Assembly: GCA_008123405.1 (NCBI GenBank)
Contig: VSSA01000012.1
Location: forward strand, 62,001-126,000
DNA: 64,000 nt
Source: Nocardioides sp. BGMRC 2183
GTDB lineage: Bacteria; Actinomycetota; Actinomycetes; Propionibacteriales; Nocardioidaceae
Direction of reading: 5' to 3'
Shown: positions 35,013 to 43,456 of the stretch, piece by piece
Layout of the letters: every line of letters starts with the position of its first letter
How positions within the stretch are numbered: the stretch's first letter is position 1
Made by a program: the position numbers and the translations under genes
The notes under the pieces: model-generated
Told to the model about the DNA's origin: nothing
Seen by the model: the letters and a program-made list of their open reading frames with translations, nothing else
Databases searched by the model: none

Positions 35013-37111
35013 CAGTCCAGCTCCAGATAGCGCACCTGCTCGCCGGTCACCAGTACCACCTGGCCGTCGCCGACCGGCACCGTGCGGACCTGGTCGACGT
35101 CGGGGCCGTACTCCACGCGCGTCGAGCTCTCCTCCAGCTGACCCTTGACGATCCGGGTGACCGAGAGCAGCCCGAGCCGGGTACGTCCCCACTGCTCGAT
35201 CACGGTCAGCACGGTGCGGTGCTCCGGCACCCAGGTGAACGCGCGCGGGTCGGTCGCCGCGAGCGGGGTGGTGCGCCGGCCGTAGGAGTGCACATCGAGG
35301 CGGCGCGGCTCGGTGAGGTCGGTGACGTCGAAGAGGCCCATCTGTGCGCCCCAGCCGTCGCCGGAGGGCCCTTCTCCGAGACCGATCATCCGCATGCTGC
35401 CCATCGGGTGCAGGTAGGAGGAGAAGCCGGGGATCTTCAGCTTGCCGAGCATCCGCGGCGCGGCATCGTCGGTGAGGTCGATCGCGTAGAGCGGGTCGAC
35501 CTGGCGGAAGGTCACCACGATCGCGAGGTCGTCGAACCAGCGCACCGCCTTGATGTCCTCGCGCACCCCGAGTCCGTTCAGGCGACCGAGCTCGACCAGG
35601 TCCTGGCCCTGGCGCTCGAAGCTGACCACCGCGTTGAAGTCGCCGGTCTCCTCGGTGGGCCCGACCGCGACCCGCAGCACCCCGTCGGCCTCGTCCATCG
35701 CCCACCGGTCCCGGATCGCTCCCTCGACCTCGCCCGAGGCGACATGGGTCGCGCGGGGGCCGTCGAGTCTGAAGTCGAAGAGGTACGACGTGCCGCCCGC
35801 GACCGGGGCCGGCCCGACCGGGAAGGCGACCCGAGAGGCCATGGTCCAGTCGTCCCAGCCTGGGGAGGCGGCGAGGTAGAGGTGGTCATCGGACTCGTAG
35901 GCGATCTCGGTCGCGCCGGTCAGCCCGATCGCGTCGACCTCGCCCGGCGATGCCGCGTCGAAGCCGACCACCGCGACCGTGTCCAGCCCCATCTCGTCGG
36001 GGGTGAGCGCGACGTCGGTGCAGTCCAACAGGGTCTCCGGCTCCCCGTCCCCGACCGTGTACGACGGCAGCCAGTCCTCGATCGTGCTCTGCTCCACCAC
36101 GCTGCGGTTGTGCTCGAGCGCCCTCGCCCGGCTGCGTCCCCGGGGCGTCACGAAGTCCAACTCCGGCAGGCCCGCGGAGAGCACCAGGCGGACCGTCGAG
36201 CCGTGCTGGCGCAGCGAGAGGTTCGCGGCGTCGTACCCGACCTCCTCGACGACCGTCGGCGTCGTGGGGTTGCTGATGTCGACGGTGACCACCCGGGTGC
36301 CGGTGCGGTTGCCGAGGTCGTCGCGCGGCGAGGTCGCGTCGGCGCCGACCGCGATCACGGTATCGCCGCTGAGCAGCATCTCGGGGTCGTCGAGGGAGTC
36401 CAGGCGAAGCGAGCCAGCCACGCGCACCGTGGCGCCGAGCGGACCGGAGCCGTCGCCCCCGTCGTCGCCACGAGCAGCGTCGGCGAGTTCGTAGACGGTC
36501 AGGTCGTTGCCGCGCAGGCGCAGCAGCAGCTCGCCGTCGGTCTTGACGGTGTCCGGCTCGTCGACGCCCTCCTCCTGGACATTGGTGCCGGTCTCGCTGT
36601 TGACCTGGCGCTCGGTGCCCGGCGCCTTCTCGACCCGGCTGGCCGACAGCTGGTCGGCGGCGGCGAGGTCCCGCAACGGGTTGAAGAAGTCGCGGTAGTT
36701 GGCGTCGAGCCATTGGTGGGAGAACCGCGACCACCCCCACGCGGTCACCAAGCCCAAGCCACGGTCGACGTAGTGGGCGAGCAGGTCGTCGCAGGAGCCC
36801 GCGGGCTCCAGGTCGGCGGCGAAGGCGACGGGGCTCGGACCGGGCGGCGTCATACCACCTCCGCCGGAGCCGTCACCGTCGGAGACCAGCGATCCGGCGA
36901 CGAACGCCCCGATCACGGCGGTCGCGGCGACCGCGGTGAGCAGCGGGCGGACCACGAAGCGGCGTCGGCGGTCCGCGCCGCGGACGGCATCGTCGGCGGC
37001 CACGACGGCTGACTCGTCGATCATCTCGGCGCGTCGCCCGGCCCGCAGGATCGCCTCGGTCGGCGGCGGCGGGGTGGGCATCTCGTCCCAGTGGCGTTCC
37101 AGGTCGGTCAT
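35012..37111 (-). CDS. Membrane-anchored beta-propeller protein, sigma-factor partner
   Basis: A 699-residue protein. Residues 1-51 are cytosolic (MTDLERHWDEMPTPPPPTEA start), 52-76 form a membrane span (VRPLLTAVAATAVIGAFVAG), and the rest is extracellular. TGTNVQEEGVDEPDTVKTDG near residue 175 is the signature of the PF09826 beta-propeller family, followed by blades such as RVVTVDISNPTTPTVVEEVG and LYAIDLTDDAAPRMLGKLKI. ATG 37111 overlaps the sigma factor gene by 4 bases. A short cytosolic N-terminus plus a span beside an ECF sigma factor is the layout of an anti-sigma factor, here with a large external sensor; this role is inference. Confidence 0.82.
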   Translation of the reverse strand: MTDLERHWDEMPTPPPPTEAILRAGRRAEMIDESAVVAADDAVRGADRRRRFVVRPLLTAVAATAVIGAFVAGSLVSDGDGSGGGGMTPPGPSPVAFAADLEPAGSCDDLLAHYVDRGLGLVTAWGWSRFSHQWLDANYRDFFNPLRDLAAADQLSASRVEKAPGTERQVNSETGTNVQEEGVDEPDTVKTDGELLLRLRGNDLTVYELADAARGDDGGDGSGPLGATVRVAGSLRLDSLDDPEMLLSGDTVIAVGADATSPRDDLGNRTGTRVVTVDISNPTTPTVVEEVGYDAANLSLRQHGSTVRLVLSAGLPELDFVTPRGRSRARALEHNRSVVEQSTIEDWLPSYTVGDGEPETLLDCTDVALTPDEMGLDTVAVVGFDAASPGEVDAIGLTGATEIAYESDDHLYLAASPGWDDWTMASRVAFPVGPAPVAGGTSYLFDFRLDGPRATHVASGEVEGAIRDRWAMDEADGVLRVAVGPTEETGDFNAVVSFERQGQDLVELGRLNGLGVREDIKAVRWFDDLAIVVTFRQVDPLYAIDLTDDAAPRMLGKLKIPGFSSYLHPMGSMRMIGLGEGPSGDGWGAQMGLFDVTDLTEPRRLDVHSYGRRTTPLAATDPRAFTWVPEHRTVLTVIEQWGRTRLGLLSVTRIVKGQLEESSTRVEYGPDVDQVRTVPVGDGQVVLVTGEQVRYLELD

Positions 37112-37638
37112 CGGGGGCCTCCGGTGATGTCGAGGAGGTGGTCGTTGCACGCGAGCTCGGCCAGCGCGCGGGAGAGCCGGCTCTTCACCGTGCCCTTGGC
37201 GATGCCGAGCGTCGCTGCGGTCTGCGCCTCGGTGAGCTGCACGAAGTAGCGCAGCACGACGACCTCCCGGTTCGGTTTGGTCAGGGTGTCCAGTGCCCGG
37301 TGGACGGCGTCAGCGAGCGCCACCGCGTCGGTGGTGTCGCCAGTGGTGGGCTCCACTCCGTCCAGGCCGTCGCGGGCGTCCGCGGTCTCGCGGCGGTCGC
37401 GCCACCACCGGCTGCGGCGGCTGTCGCGGAAGGCGTTGAGCAGCATGCGGTAGACGTAGGCCTCGGTGTTGTCGGCGCCCTGGACCCGCTCCCAGGCGGT
37501 GTAGCAGCGGACCAGGGTGGTCTGCGCCAGGTCCTCGGCCTCGGTCGGCGCTGCGCCGAGGAAGATCGCCGCGCGGACCAACGTCGGCCAGGTGTGATCG
37601 ACGTACTCGGCGAACCGTGTCTCGGTCTCGGTGTCCAC
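37108..37638 (-). CDS. ECF sigma factor (SigE70/M-like)
   Basis: A 176-residue sigma-70-like factor from GTG 37638. The region 2 segment is FAEYVDHTWPTLVRAAIFLG with EDLAQTTLVRCYTAWERVQG, and region 4 is REVVVLRYFVQLTEAQTAAT then LGIAKGTVKSRLSRALAEL. The short acidic tail (CNDHLLDITGGPR) is typical of the SigE70-type actinobacterial ECF group. It is translationally coupled to the membrane beta-propeller protein, probably its regulator. No matching promoter could be assigned. Confidence 0.9.
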   Translation of the reverse strand: MDTETETRFAEYVDHTWPTLVRAAIFLGAAPTEAEDLAQTTLVRCYTAWERVQGADNTEAYVYRMLLNAFRDSRRSRWWRDRRETADARDGLDGVEPTTGDTTDAVALADAVHRALDTLTKPNREVVVLRYFVQLTEAQTAATLGIAKGTVKSRLSRALAELACNDHLLDITGGPR

Positions 37639-37742
37639 CCTCGATGCCCGCCTGTCCTCGCGACCGGCTCGCTCCGGTCCTGCTGGCAGTTACGACGCAC
37701 CGGTCGACCCAGAGGTTCCATCGCCGGGGCAGTGATGCCACG

Positions 37743-38969
37743 ATGCGGGGCATGCCCTCTGCTGCTGAGCGCTCGCACGACATCGTCCTCTTCGGGGCCA
37801 CTGGCTTCACCGGAGGCCTGGTCGCGGACTACCTCGCCGAGCACGCGCCGGACGGTCTGCGCTGGGCGCTGGCCGGGCGCAACCCGGGCAAGCTGGAGCG
37901 GGTGCGCGCCGGACTCGCCGACGCTCACCCGGAGAAGCCGTCGCTGGCCGATCTCCCGCTGCTGGTCGCCGACGCCTCGGACGAGGCCGGCCTGGCCGAC
38001 GTCGCCGCGTCCACGCGCGTCGTGATCACCACCGTCGGGCCCTACCAGCAGTTCGGCGCCCCCCTGGTCGCGGCCTGCGCCGCCGCCGGCACCGACTACG
38101 TCGACCTCACCGGCGAACCCGAGTTCGTCGACCGGATGTACGTCGACCACCACGCCACCGCGCTCGCCTCCGGAGCCCGGCTGGTGCACGCCTGCGGCTT
38201 CGACTCGATCCCGCACGACCTCGGCGCCTACTTCACCATCGAGCAGCTCGCGGCAGCCTGCGGCGGCGAGATCACCGACCCGGTCCGGATGCGTGGCGTG
38301 GTGCGCGCTGGCGCCAGCTTTTCCGGCGGCACCTTCCACTCCGCGCTCGGCGCCTTCTCCCGCGCCCGGCAGATGAAGGAAGCGCACGCGGCCCGACGCC
38401 GGGTCGAGTCACGTCCGGAGGGCCGGCGCAGCCGCGCGGTCGGCGGCAAGCCGCAGCGCGACTCCGAACTGGGCTACTGGCTGCTGCCGATGCCGACGAT
38501 CGACCCGTTCGTGGTCGCCCGCAGCGGCGCAGCCCTGGACGCCTACGGCCCGGACTTCCACTACAGCCACTACGCCGGCACCAAGACGCTGCACTACGCC
38601 GTCGGCGGTGCGCTCGGCGTCGGCGCGCTGGCCCTGGCGGCGCAGGTGCCGCCGCTGCGCAACCAGCTGCTCAAGCGGGTGCCGCAGGGCGAAGGCCCCA
38701 GTGAGCAGCGCCGGGAGAAGTCGTGGTTCACCGTCGACTTCGTGGCCGAGACCGCGCCGGCGGCGGGGGAGCCGGTGCGCGTGTGGACCCGCGTCTCCGG
38801 CGGCGACCCCGGCTATACCGAGACCGCGAAGATGCTCGCCGAGTCCGCGCTCTGCCTGGCGCTGGACGACCTCCCCACGACCTCCGGCCAGGTCACCACC
38901 GCCACCGCGATGGGGGACGCGCTGTTGCGTCGGCTGCAGGATGCGGGGATGGGGTTCGAGGTTGGCTGA
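37743..38969 (+). CDS. Saccharopine dehydrogenase-like / trans-acting enoyl reductase family protein
   Basis: About 408 residues. HDIVLFGATGFTGGLVADYL at the N-terminus is the NAD(P)-binding fold, YVDLTGEPEFVDRMYVDHHA and HACGFDSIPHDLGAYF are diagnostic of the saccharopine-dehydrogenase-like group that includes mycobacterial trans-acting enoyl reductases. The C-terminal GDPGYTETAKMLAESALCLA is also family-typical. In mycobacteria one relative reduces double bonds in phthiocerol lipids; here there is no PKS nearby, so the substrate is open. ATG 37743 and ATG 37752 are both possible. Confidence 0.82.
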   Translation: MRGMPSAAERSHDIVLFGATGFTGGLVADYLAEHAPDGLRWALAGRNPGKLERVRAGLADAHPEKPSLADLPLLVADASDEAGLADVAASTRVVITTVGPYQQFGAPLVAACAAAGTDYVDLTGEPEFVDRMYVDHHATALASGARLVHACGFDSIPHDLGAYFTIEQLAAACGGEITDPVRMRGVVRAGASFSGGTFHSALGAFSRARQMKEAHAARRRVESRPEGRRSRAVGGKPQRDSELGYWLLPMPTIDPFVVARSGAALDAYGPDFHYSHYAGTKTLHYAVGGALGVGALALAAQVPPLRNQLLKRVPQGEGPSEQRREKSWFTVDFVAETAPAAGEPVRVWTRVSGGDPGYTETAKMLAESALCLALDDLPTTSGQVTTATAMGDALLRRLQDAGMGFEVG

Positions 38970-38984
38970 GGTGCTCGGGGCAGA

Positions 38985-39070
38985 TTCACCGGCCGGCCGG
39001 TGAAACTCCCGCCGGTCATAAGGAATTCCATGTGACCGGCTCCAGTTTCACCGGGCGCCCGGTGAAACTG
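38985..39070. repeat. Triple hairpin with a 28-bp perfect palindrome
   Basis: TTCACCGGCCGGCCGGTGAA (38985-39004) is a perfect 20-bp palindrome. GCCGGTCA/TGACCGGC (39011-39018, 39033-39040) is an 8-bp stem with a 14-base loop. Bases 39043-39070 form a perfect 28-bp palindrome with GTTTCACCGGGC/GCCCGGTGAAAC at its heart. The element lies between convergent genes, so it could terminate both. It belongs to the GTTTCNCC hairpin group. Confidence 0.9.
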
Positions 39071-39078
39071 CCGCCCGC

Positions 39079-40359
39079 TCACACCGGCGTGATCGGCAAC
39101 GACCTCCGCGGCTCGAACGCGAAGCCCGCGCCGCTGGAGAACCGGGTGACCGCAACCGCGTCGTCCTCCTTCGCCGGCACAGCACGACGGACCACCTCGC
39201 AGCGCCAGCCGTCGGTGCCGTCGGTCAGGCCGGTGACCTCCACGTCGAGGTGGGGGTCGAGGGCGCGGACGATCGCCTGCAACGGAGCGATCTCGTCGGG
39301 GTCGACCAGCGAGATCCAGGCCTGGTCCTCGTCGGCCGGCCCGCGTCGTACCTCCACAGCGGTGTGGTCCGCGGTGGCGTTGACGTAGGCGGCCGGGTTG
39401 AGCAGCGGGTGCAGTTCGAGGAGTCGGATCGCGCCCTCGGGGGTGCGCGGCAGACCGAGCGCCCGGGCCAGGCGCTCGGCGGCGATGCCGGCGACGCCGG
39501 TGAGCTGCTTGCGCCGGATCCGGAGGGTGCCGGCCTCGTCGGTGCGGTCGGCGACGGCGATCGCGAACGCCCGGTCCAGCAGGTGCATCTGGAGGCAGAC
39601 CTCGTCGGCGATCCGGGTCAGCGCCGAGCCGGAGAAGGCGGCGAACTCGAAGTCGGAGAGCAGTGGCCCGGAGTAATCGGACCGACCGTCCTCGCCGGTG
39701 TCGATGGGCGCCAGGTCGAGGGTCGCGGCACGCGAGCGTTGGACCACCGCCAGCGCCGGGATGCCCTCCACGGGTGGGTAGGACTCGTCGATGATCACTG
39801 TCCACGCGCAATGCGGGTTGCGGTCGGCCGGCACCCGGGGCGGTCGGTGGATCGGGCGGACCTGGGCACGCGGGTTGCTGGCGACGGCGGTGGCGTCGAA
39901 GGTCGGGTCCTCGATGTCGTGACACATCGACACCACGAACTCCTCGCCCATCGGCTCCACGTCCATCAGCGCGCCGCAGTGGTCGAGGTGGAACTCCCCG
40001 TTCCAGCGGTCGTGCACGGTGTAGCGGAAGTCCATGAACTGCGGCGGCGCGCCGATGTCGAGCTGGAGGCCCTTGAAGATGGTGACCACGTCGCCCTTGC
40101 CAGGGACCTCGGGCGCGTAGCCGAGCGCCTGCTGCATCCGTCGGGTGTAGATCGGCGAGGACGCCGCCCACTCCTCGATCGCGATCTGCGCCATCTCCTC
40201 GCGGCCGAACGCGGAGATGCACCAGGCCATCCCGGACCGGTCGATCAACTGCCCGATCAGCAGCAGCTCCGGTACGACGACCGCCAGCTCCGCACGGCTC
40301 AGCCCGGCGTAGCGGCTGGGAACGGGGGTGGTCACGGTGTTGTTCGCGGTGCTGTTCAT
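39079..40359 (-). CDS. Conserved hypothetical protein of the cluster near the CYP51 locus
   Basis: A 426-residue protein that I cannot place in a named family. Visible features are LIGQLIDRSGMAWCISAFGR near the N-terminus, FMDFRYTVHDRWNGEFHLDH followed by CGALMDVEPMGEEFV and SMCHDIEDPTFDAT, a His/Cys-rich stretch that could bind a metal. No signal peptide or membrane span is seen. It follows the F420-type oxidoreductase gene in the same direction with a 16-base gap, so the two probably form an operon under the promoter that carries the KstR-like and TetR-operator palindromes. Confidence 0.7.
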   Translation of the reverse strand: MNSTANNTVTTPVPSRYAGLSRAELAVVVPELLLIGQLIDRSGMAWCISAFGREEMAQIAIEEWAASSPIYTRRMQQALGYAPEVPGKGDVVTIFKGLQLDIGAPPQFMDFRYTVHDRWNGEFHLDHCGALMDVEPMGEEFVVSMCHDIEDPTFDATAVASNPRAQVRPIHRPPRVPADRNPHCAWTVIIDESYPPVEGIPALAVVQRSRAATLDLAPIDTGEDGRSDYSGPLLSDFEFAAFSGSALTRIADEVCLQMHLLDRAFAIAVADRTDEAGTLRIRRKQLTGVAGIAAERLARALGLPRTPEGAIRLLELHPLLNPAAYVNATADHTAVEVRRGPADEDQAWISLVDPDEIAPLQAIVRALDPHLDVEVTGLTDGTDGWRCEVVRRAVPAKEDDAVAVTRFSSGAGFAFEPRRSLPITPV

Positions 40360-40375
40360 CGTGGCTCCGCGAGGC

Positions 40376-41224
40376 TCAGGCGCTGAGGCCGAGCCGGCCC
40401 GCCATCTTGTCCAAATAGCCGAGCACGGTCGCCTCGTCGGCGTCCGGCACGCCCCAGATCAGCTCGGTGGCGCCGGCGGCGGCCCAGTCGGCGAAGTCCT
40501 CCTCGGTCGGCTTCTTGGCGACCAGGACCCGGATGTCGGGCTCACCGTCGCGGCCGGCCTCGGCCCACTCCTTGCGCAGCAGCGACGCCTTGTCGGCGAT
40601 GTCGGTCTCGATCGGAGTGGTCATCCAGCCGTCGGCGTGCGCGGCGATCCACTTCATCGTCTTCGGTCCGCCGCCGGCGCCGATGATGACCGGGACGCGG
40701 CCCTGCGGGGGCTTGGGGAAGGCCCAGGAGGGGCCGAACGAGACGAACTCGCCGTCGTACGACGCCTCCTCCTCGGTCCACAGCGCCCGCATCGCCTCCA
40801 GGTACTCCTTGAGCACGGTGCGCCGCTTGTGGGCCGGGACGTGGTGGTCGGTGAGCTCGTCGGTGTTCCAACCGAAGCCGGCGCCGATGGTGACCCGGCC
40901 GCCGGAGAGATGGTCGAGCGTGGCGATCGACTTGGCCAGGGTGATCGGGTCGGACTCCACCGGGAGGGCGACGGCGGTGGAGAGGCCGATCCGGGTGGTC
41001 ACGGCTGCGGCCGTCGCCAGCGAGACCCACGGGTCGAGGGTGCGCAGGTAGCGGTCGTCGGGCAGGTCGTCGCCACCGGTCGGGTGGGCAGCGTCCCGGC
41101 GCACCGGGATGTGGGTGTGCTCGGGGACGTAGAGCGTGTCGAAGCCACGCTCCTCCGCCGCCTTCGCGAGAGCTGCCGGAGTGATGCCGCGATCGGAGGT
41201 GAACAGCACGATGCCATTGCGCAT
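40376..41224 (-). CDS. LLM-class F420-dependent oxidoreductase
   Basis: A 282-residue luciferase-like TIM-barrel protein. ALAKAAEERGFDTLYVPEHT, LATAAAVTTRIGLSTAVALP, DHLSGGRVTIGAGFGWNTDE and VPVIIGAGGGPKTMKWIAAH are typical of the F420 subgroup. In mycobacteria related genes (for example Rv3520c, as I recall it) sit in sterol-degradation regions. The promoter side contains a perfect KstR-like palindrome (41235-41248) and a TetR-type operator (41268-41281). The role is probably an oxidoreductive step in terpenoid or steroid metabolism; this is inference. Confidence 0.85.
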   Translation of the reverse strand: MRNGIVLFTSDRGITPAALAKAAEERGFDTLYVPEHTHIPVRRDAAHPTGGDDLPDDRYLRTLDPWVSLATAAAVTTRIGLSTAVALPVESDPITLAKSIATLDHLSGGRVTIGAGFGWNTDELTDHHVPAHKRRTVLKEYLEAMRALWTEEEASYDGEFVSFGPSWAFPKPPQGRVPVIIGAGGGPKTMKWIAAHADGWMTTPIETDIADKASLLRKEWAEAGRDGEPDIRVLVAKKPTEEDFADWAAAGATELIWGVPDADEATVLGYLDKMAGRLGLSA

Positions 41225-41234
41225 GCGCCCATCT

Positions 41235-41248
41235 TAGAACGTGTTCTA
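41235..41248. promoter_or_regulatory. KstR-like palindrome TAGAACGTGTTCTA
   Basis: The site fits the TNNAACNNGTTNNA consensus of the mycobacterial cholesterol regulator KstR completely and is perfectly symmetric. It lies 10 bases upstream of the start of the F420-type oxidoreductase gene. No KstR gene is in the window; the match is to a short consensus. Confidence 0.55.
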
Positions 41249-41267
41249 GAGTTTGGGAACACATGAC

Positions 41268-41281
41268 TGGACACTTGTCTG
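41268..41281. promoter_or_regulatory. TetR operator copy 1 (oxidoreductase promoter)
   Basis: TGGACACTTGTCTG has the form TGGACA-N2-TGTCYR shared with two other sites at the cluster (41383, 43403). It lies 44 bases from the oxidoreductase start. Confidence 0.65.
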
Positions 41282-41382
41282 ATCCGTGAGAGTCGACATC
41301 TGCTCGGGAGCCTCTACCCCGCTCTGCCCGACTCCGCCCCGGAGCGCGAGAATGTTGCCAGCGACGGACCCCGCCGCTAGCC

Positions 41383-41396
41383 TGGACAAATGTCTG
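41383..41396. promoter_or_regulatory. TetR operator copy 2, overlapping the tetR start codon
   Basis: TGGACAAATGTCTG; the regulator's ATG (41390-41392) lies within the palindrome. Binding here would block transcription or initiation of the regulator gene, indicating autoregulation. Confidence 0.7.
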
Positions 41397-41986
41397 GTCA
41401 GGTGTACGAGGCGCCACGGCGCGGGCTCAATCCGCGCCAGATCGAGACCGTCGAGAAGCTGATGGCCGCCGGGCTGGTCGAACTCCGTGAGACCGGGCGG
41501 GATGCGATGACGATCCGGACCGTTGCCCAGCGAGCAGGCGTCTCACCGGCCACCGCCTACACGTACCTGTCGTCGAAGAACCACCTCTTCGCCGAGCTCT
41601 TCTGGCGGCATCTCGCCACCGGCGGCGAGGAGCCCGTCGGCGCTGGCGACGTACGGGAGCGGCTCAACGCCACCATCGAGGGGCTCACTGCACGGATCGT
41701 GGAGGAGCCGGCGCTGGCGGCCGCGGTGACGCCCGCGCTGCTCGGGACCGACCCCGACGTGGAGCGGCTTCGGCTGCGGATCGGGGGTGAGTTCGTCCGC
41801 CGCTTCGAGGCGGCCCTGCAGGAGCAGGGCGCAGAGCAGGGGCCGGTCGACCCCGCTGTGCTCGACGCCCTCGTGCTCACCTGGTCCGGCGCGCTGCTCC
41901 AGGCGGGGATGGGCGTGATCGGCTACGACGACATCGCCGAGCGGCTGGCCTCCGTGGTCGACGTACTGCTCCGAGACCAGGGCTGA
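41390..41986 (+). CDS. TetR-family regulator of the CYP51 cluster
   Basis: A 198-residue regulator. The N-terminal HTH is MTIRTVAQRAGVSPATAYTY then LSSKNHLFAELF. The C-terminal domain is helical with DPAVLDALVLTWSGALLQAG. The start codon is inside a palindrome that recurs upstream of the oxidoreductase and P450 genes, so this is probably the cluster's repressor and its own repressor. It corresponds in position to the regulator-like gene beside CYP123/CYP51 in mycobacteria (Rv0767c, recalled, not checked). It is followed after 4 bases by the hydrolase gene. Confidence 0.85.
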   Translation: MSGQVYEAPRRGLNPRQIETVEKLMAAGLVELRETGRDAMTIRTVAQRAGVSPATAYTYLSSKNHLFAELFWRHLATGGEEPVGAGDVRERLNATIEGLTARIVEEPALAAAVTPALLGTDPDVERLRLRIGGEFVRRFEAALQEQGAEQGPVDPAVLDALVLTWSGALLQAGMGVIGYDDIAERLASVVDVLLRDQG

Positions 41987-41990
41987 CGCC

Positions 41991-43322
41991 ATGCGCTTCG
42001 CCCGGCTCCCGGCAGGAGCGCCGACGCTCACCGCGGCGGTCCCCGGCCCGGACCTGGAGGCGGCCAGCTACGTCGAGACCGAGTATCGCGCGGCCGGCAC
42101 TGTGCTCCGCTTCGCGGACGACCGCACCCTGGTCGACCCGGCCGAGGCGGCCACTCGGGTGCTGGTCCGTGCGCCGGCGGATCCGGCGCGGGCGAGCGGT
42201 GTCCTGGTCGTGGAGTGGCTCAATGTCAGCAGCGGCAACGACGTGGCACCTGACTGGACCTACCTCGCCGAGGAGATCGTGCGTCGGGGCCACGCCTGGA
42301 TCGGGGTCTCGGCGCAGTACGTCGGCGTCGAAGGCGGCCGACCGACGGTCGGCGAGCTCGCCGGACCCAACGGGCTGCGCCACGTCGACCCCGAGCGCTA
42401 CCGCGACCTGCGCCATCCGGGCGATGCCTATGGCTACCAGCTGTTCGCGCGGATCGCGGCCGCGGTGACCGAGCCCGGCGGGCCGCTCGCCGGCCACACC
42501 ATCACCCGCAGGGTCGCGGTGGGCGAGTCGCAGTCCGCGTTCGCGCTCACCACCTACCTCGACTTGCTGGCCGGACCTGCCGCCGACCAGCTCGACGTCT
42601 TCGACGCCTACCTGGTGCACAGTCGCGGCCGTGCCGGACTCGGGCTCGGGGCATCCGGGTCTCCGCACGACCTCGATCAGCTCCGCACCGGTCCCGCGGT
42701 GGCGGTCCCCGAGACCCTCGACGTCCCGGTGATCACGGTCCAGACCGAGACCGACGTCCTCTCCCCACGCTTTCAGTACGTCGCCGCGCGCCAGCCCGAC
42801 GGTCCCCGGCGCCGGTGCTGGGAAGTCGCCGGCACTGCGCACGCCGATCGCTGGCAGGTCGGCGAGTTCGAGGAGTTCCTCGGCTGCCCGGAGCCGATCA
42901 ACCGCGGTCAGCAGGCCTTCGTGCTGCGGGCCGCCCTGCGCTGGCTGGAGCAGTGGGTCGACGATGCGTCCGCCGCACCCTCCGCCGAGCCGCTGGTCGT
43001 CGAGGGTGACCGCTTCGCCCTCGACGAGGCCGGCAACGTGCGTGGAGGCGTGCGCACACCGGTCGTCGAGGCGCCGGTCGAGGTGCTCACCGGCCTGCTC
43101 GGGGACGACGTACCGCTGATGTGCCGACTCTTCGGCGCGACGCGGCCGCTGCCGGATGCGTGGATTCGGCAGCGCTACGCCTCGCCCGCGGACTATCTGG
43201 CCGGCTATCGGGCGGCCACCGATGCTGCGGTCGATGCCGGTTTCGTGCTCGCCGAGGACCGGGCTGCGGTGCTCGCCGAGGCGCGCGAGGAACTGGTCGT
43301 CGCCGCCTTCGCCACGCGCTGA
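41991..43322 (+). CDS. Alpha/beta-hydrolase domain protein (PF20091-like)
   Basis: A 443-residue protein. VLVVEWLNVSSGNDVAPDWT near residue 70, the nucleophile elbow VAVGESQSAFALTTYL (Ser180), and VPVITVQTETDVLSPRF with WEVAGTAHADRW (acid and His) match the large alpha/beta hydrolase group known only as domain PF20091. It is cytosolic, with no signal peptide. Ester or lactone hydrolysis in the catabolic route of the cluster is likely but unproven. ATG 41991 follows the TetR stop by 4 bases. Confidence 0.78.
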   Translation: MRFARLPAGAPTLTAAVPGPDLEAASYVETEYRAAGTVLRFADDRTLVDPAEAATRVLVRAPADPARASGVLVVEWLNVSSGNDVAPDWTYLAEEIVRRGHAWIGVSAQYVGVEGGRPTVGELAGPNGLRHVDPERYRDLRHPGDAYGYQLFARIAAAVTEPGGPLAGHTITRRVAVGESQSAFALTTYLDLLAGPAADQLDVFDAYLVHSRGRAGLGLGASGSPHDLDQLRTGPAVAVPETLDVPVITVQTETDVLSPRFQYVAARQPDGPRRRCWEVAGTAHADRWQVGEFEEFLGCPEPINRGQQAFVLRAALRWLEQWVDDASAAPSAEPLVVEGDRFALDEAGNVRGGVRTPVVEAPVEVLTGLLGDDVPLMCRLFGATRPLPDAWIRQRYASPADYLAGYRAATDAAVDAGFVLAEDRAAVLAEAREELVVAAFATR

Positions 43323-43378
43323 GCGCAACGGGGATCTTCACTGCGGATCTTCGCTGCGGATCGCGACCGGGGGGTTGC

Positions 43379-43416
43379 GAGAACGTGTTCCAGGTCCTAG
43401 GTTGGACAGGTGTCCA
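43379..43416. promoter_or_regulatory. P450 operon promoter: imperfect KstR-like site and TetR operator copy 3
   Basis: GAGAACGTGTTCCA (43379-43392) matches the KstR-like core AAC-N2-GTT with one flank off consensus. TGGACAGGTGTCCA (43403-43416) is a fully symmetric copy of the operator at the tetR start. The two lie 10 bases apart, 41 bases before the P450 ATG, the same pairing order as in front of the oxidoreductase gene. Confidence 0.65.
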
Positions 43417-43456
43417 GTCGAGTGGCCAGGTCCAATCGTTCAGAGGAGCGAAGGCG

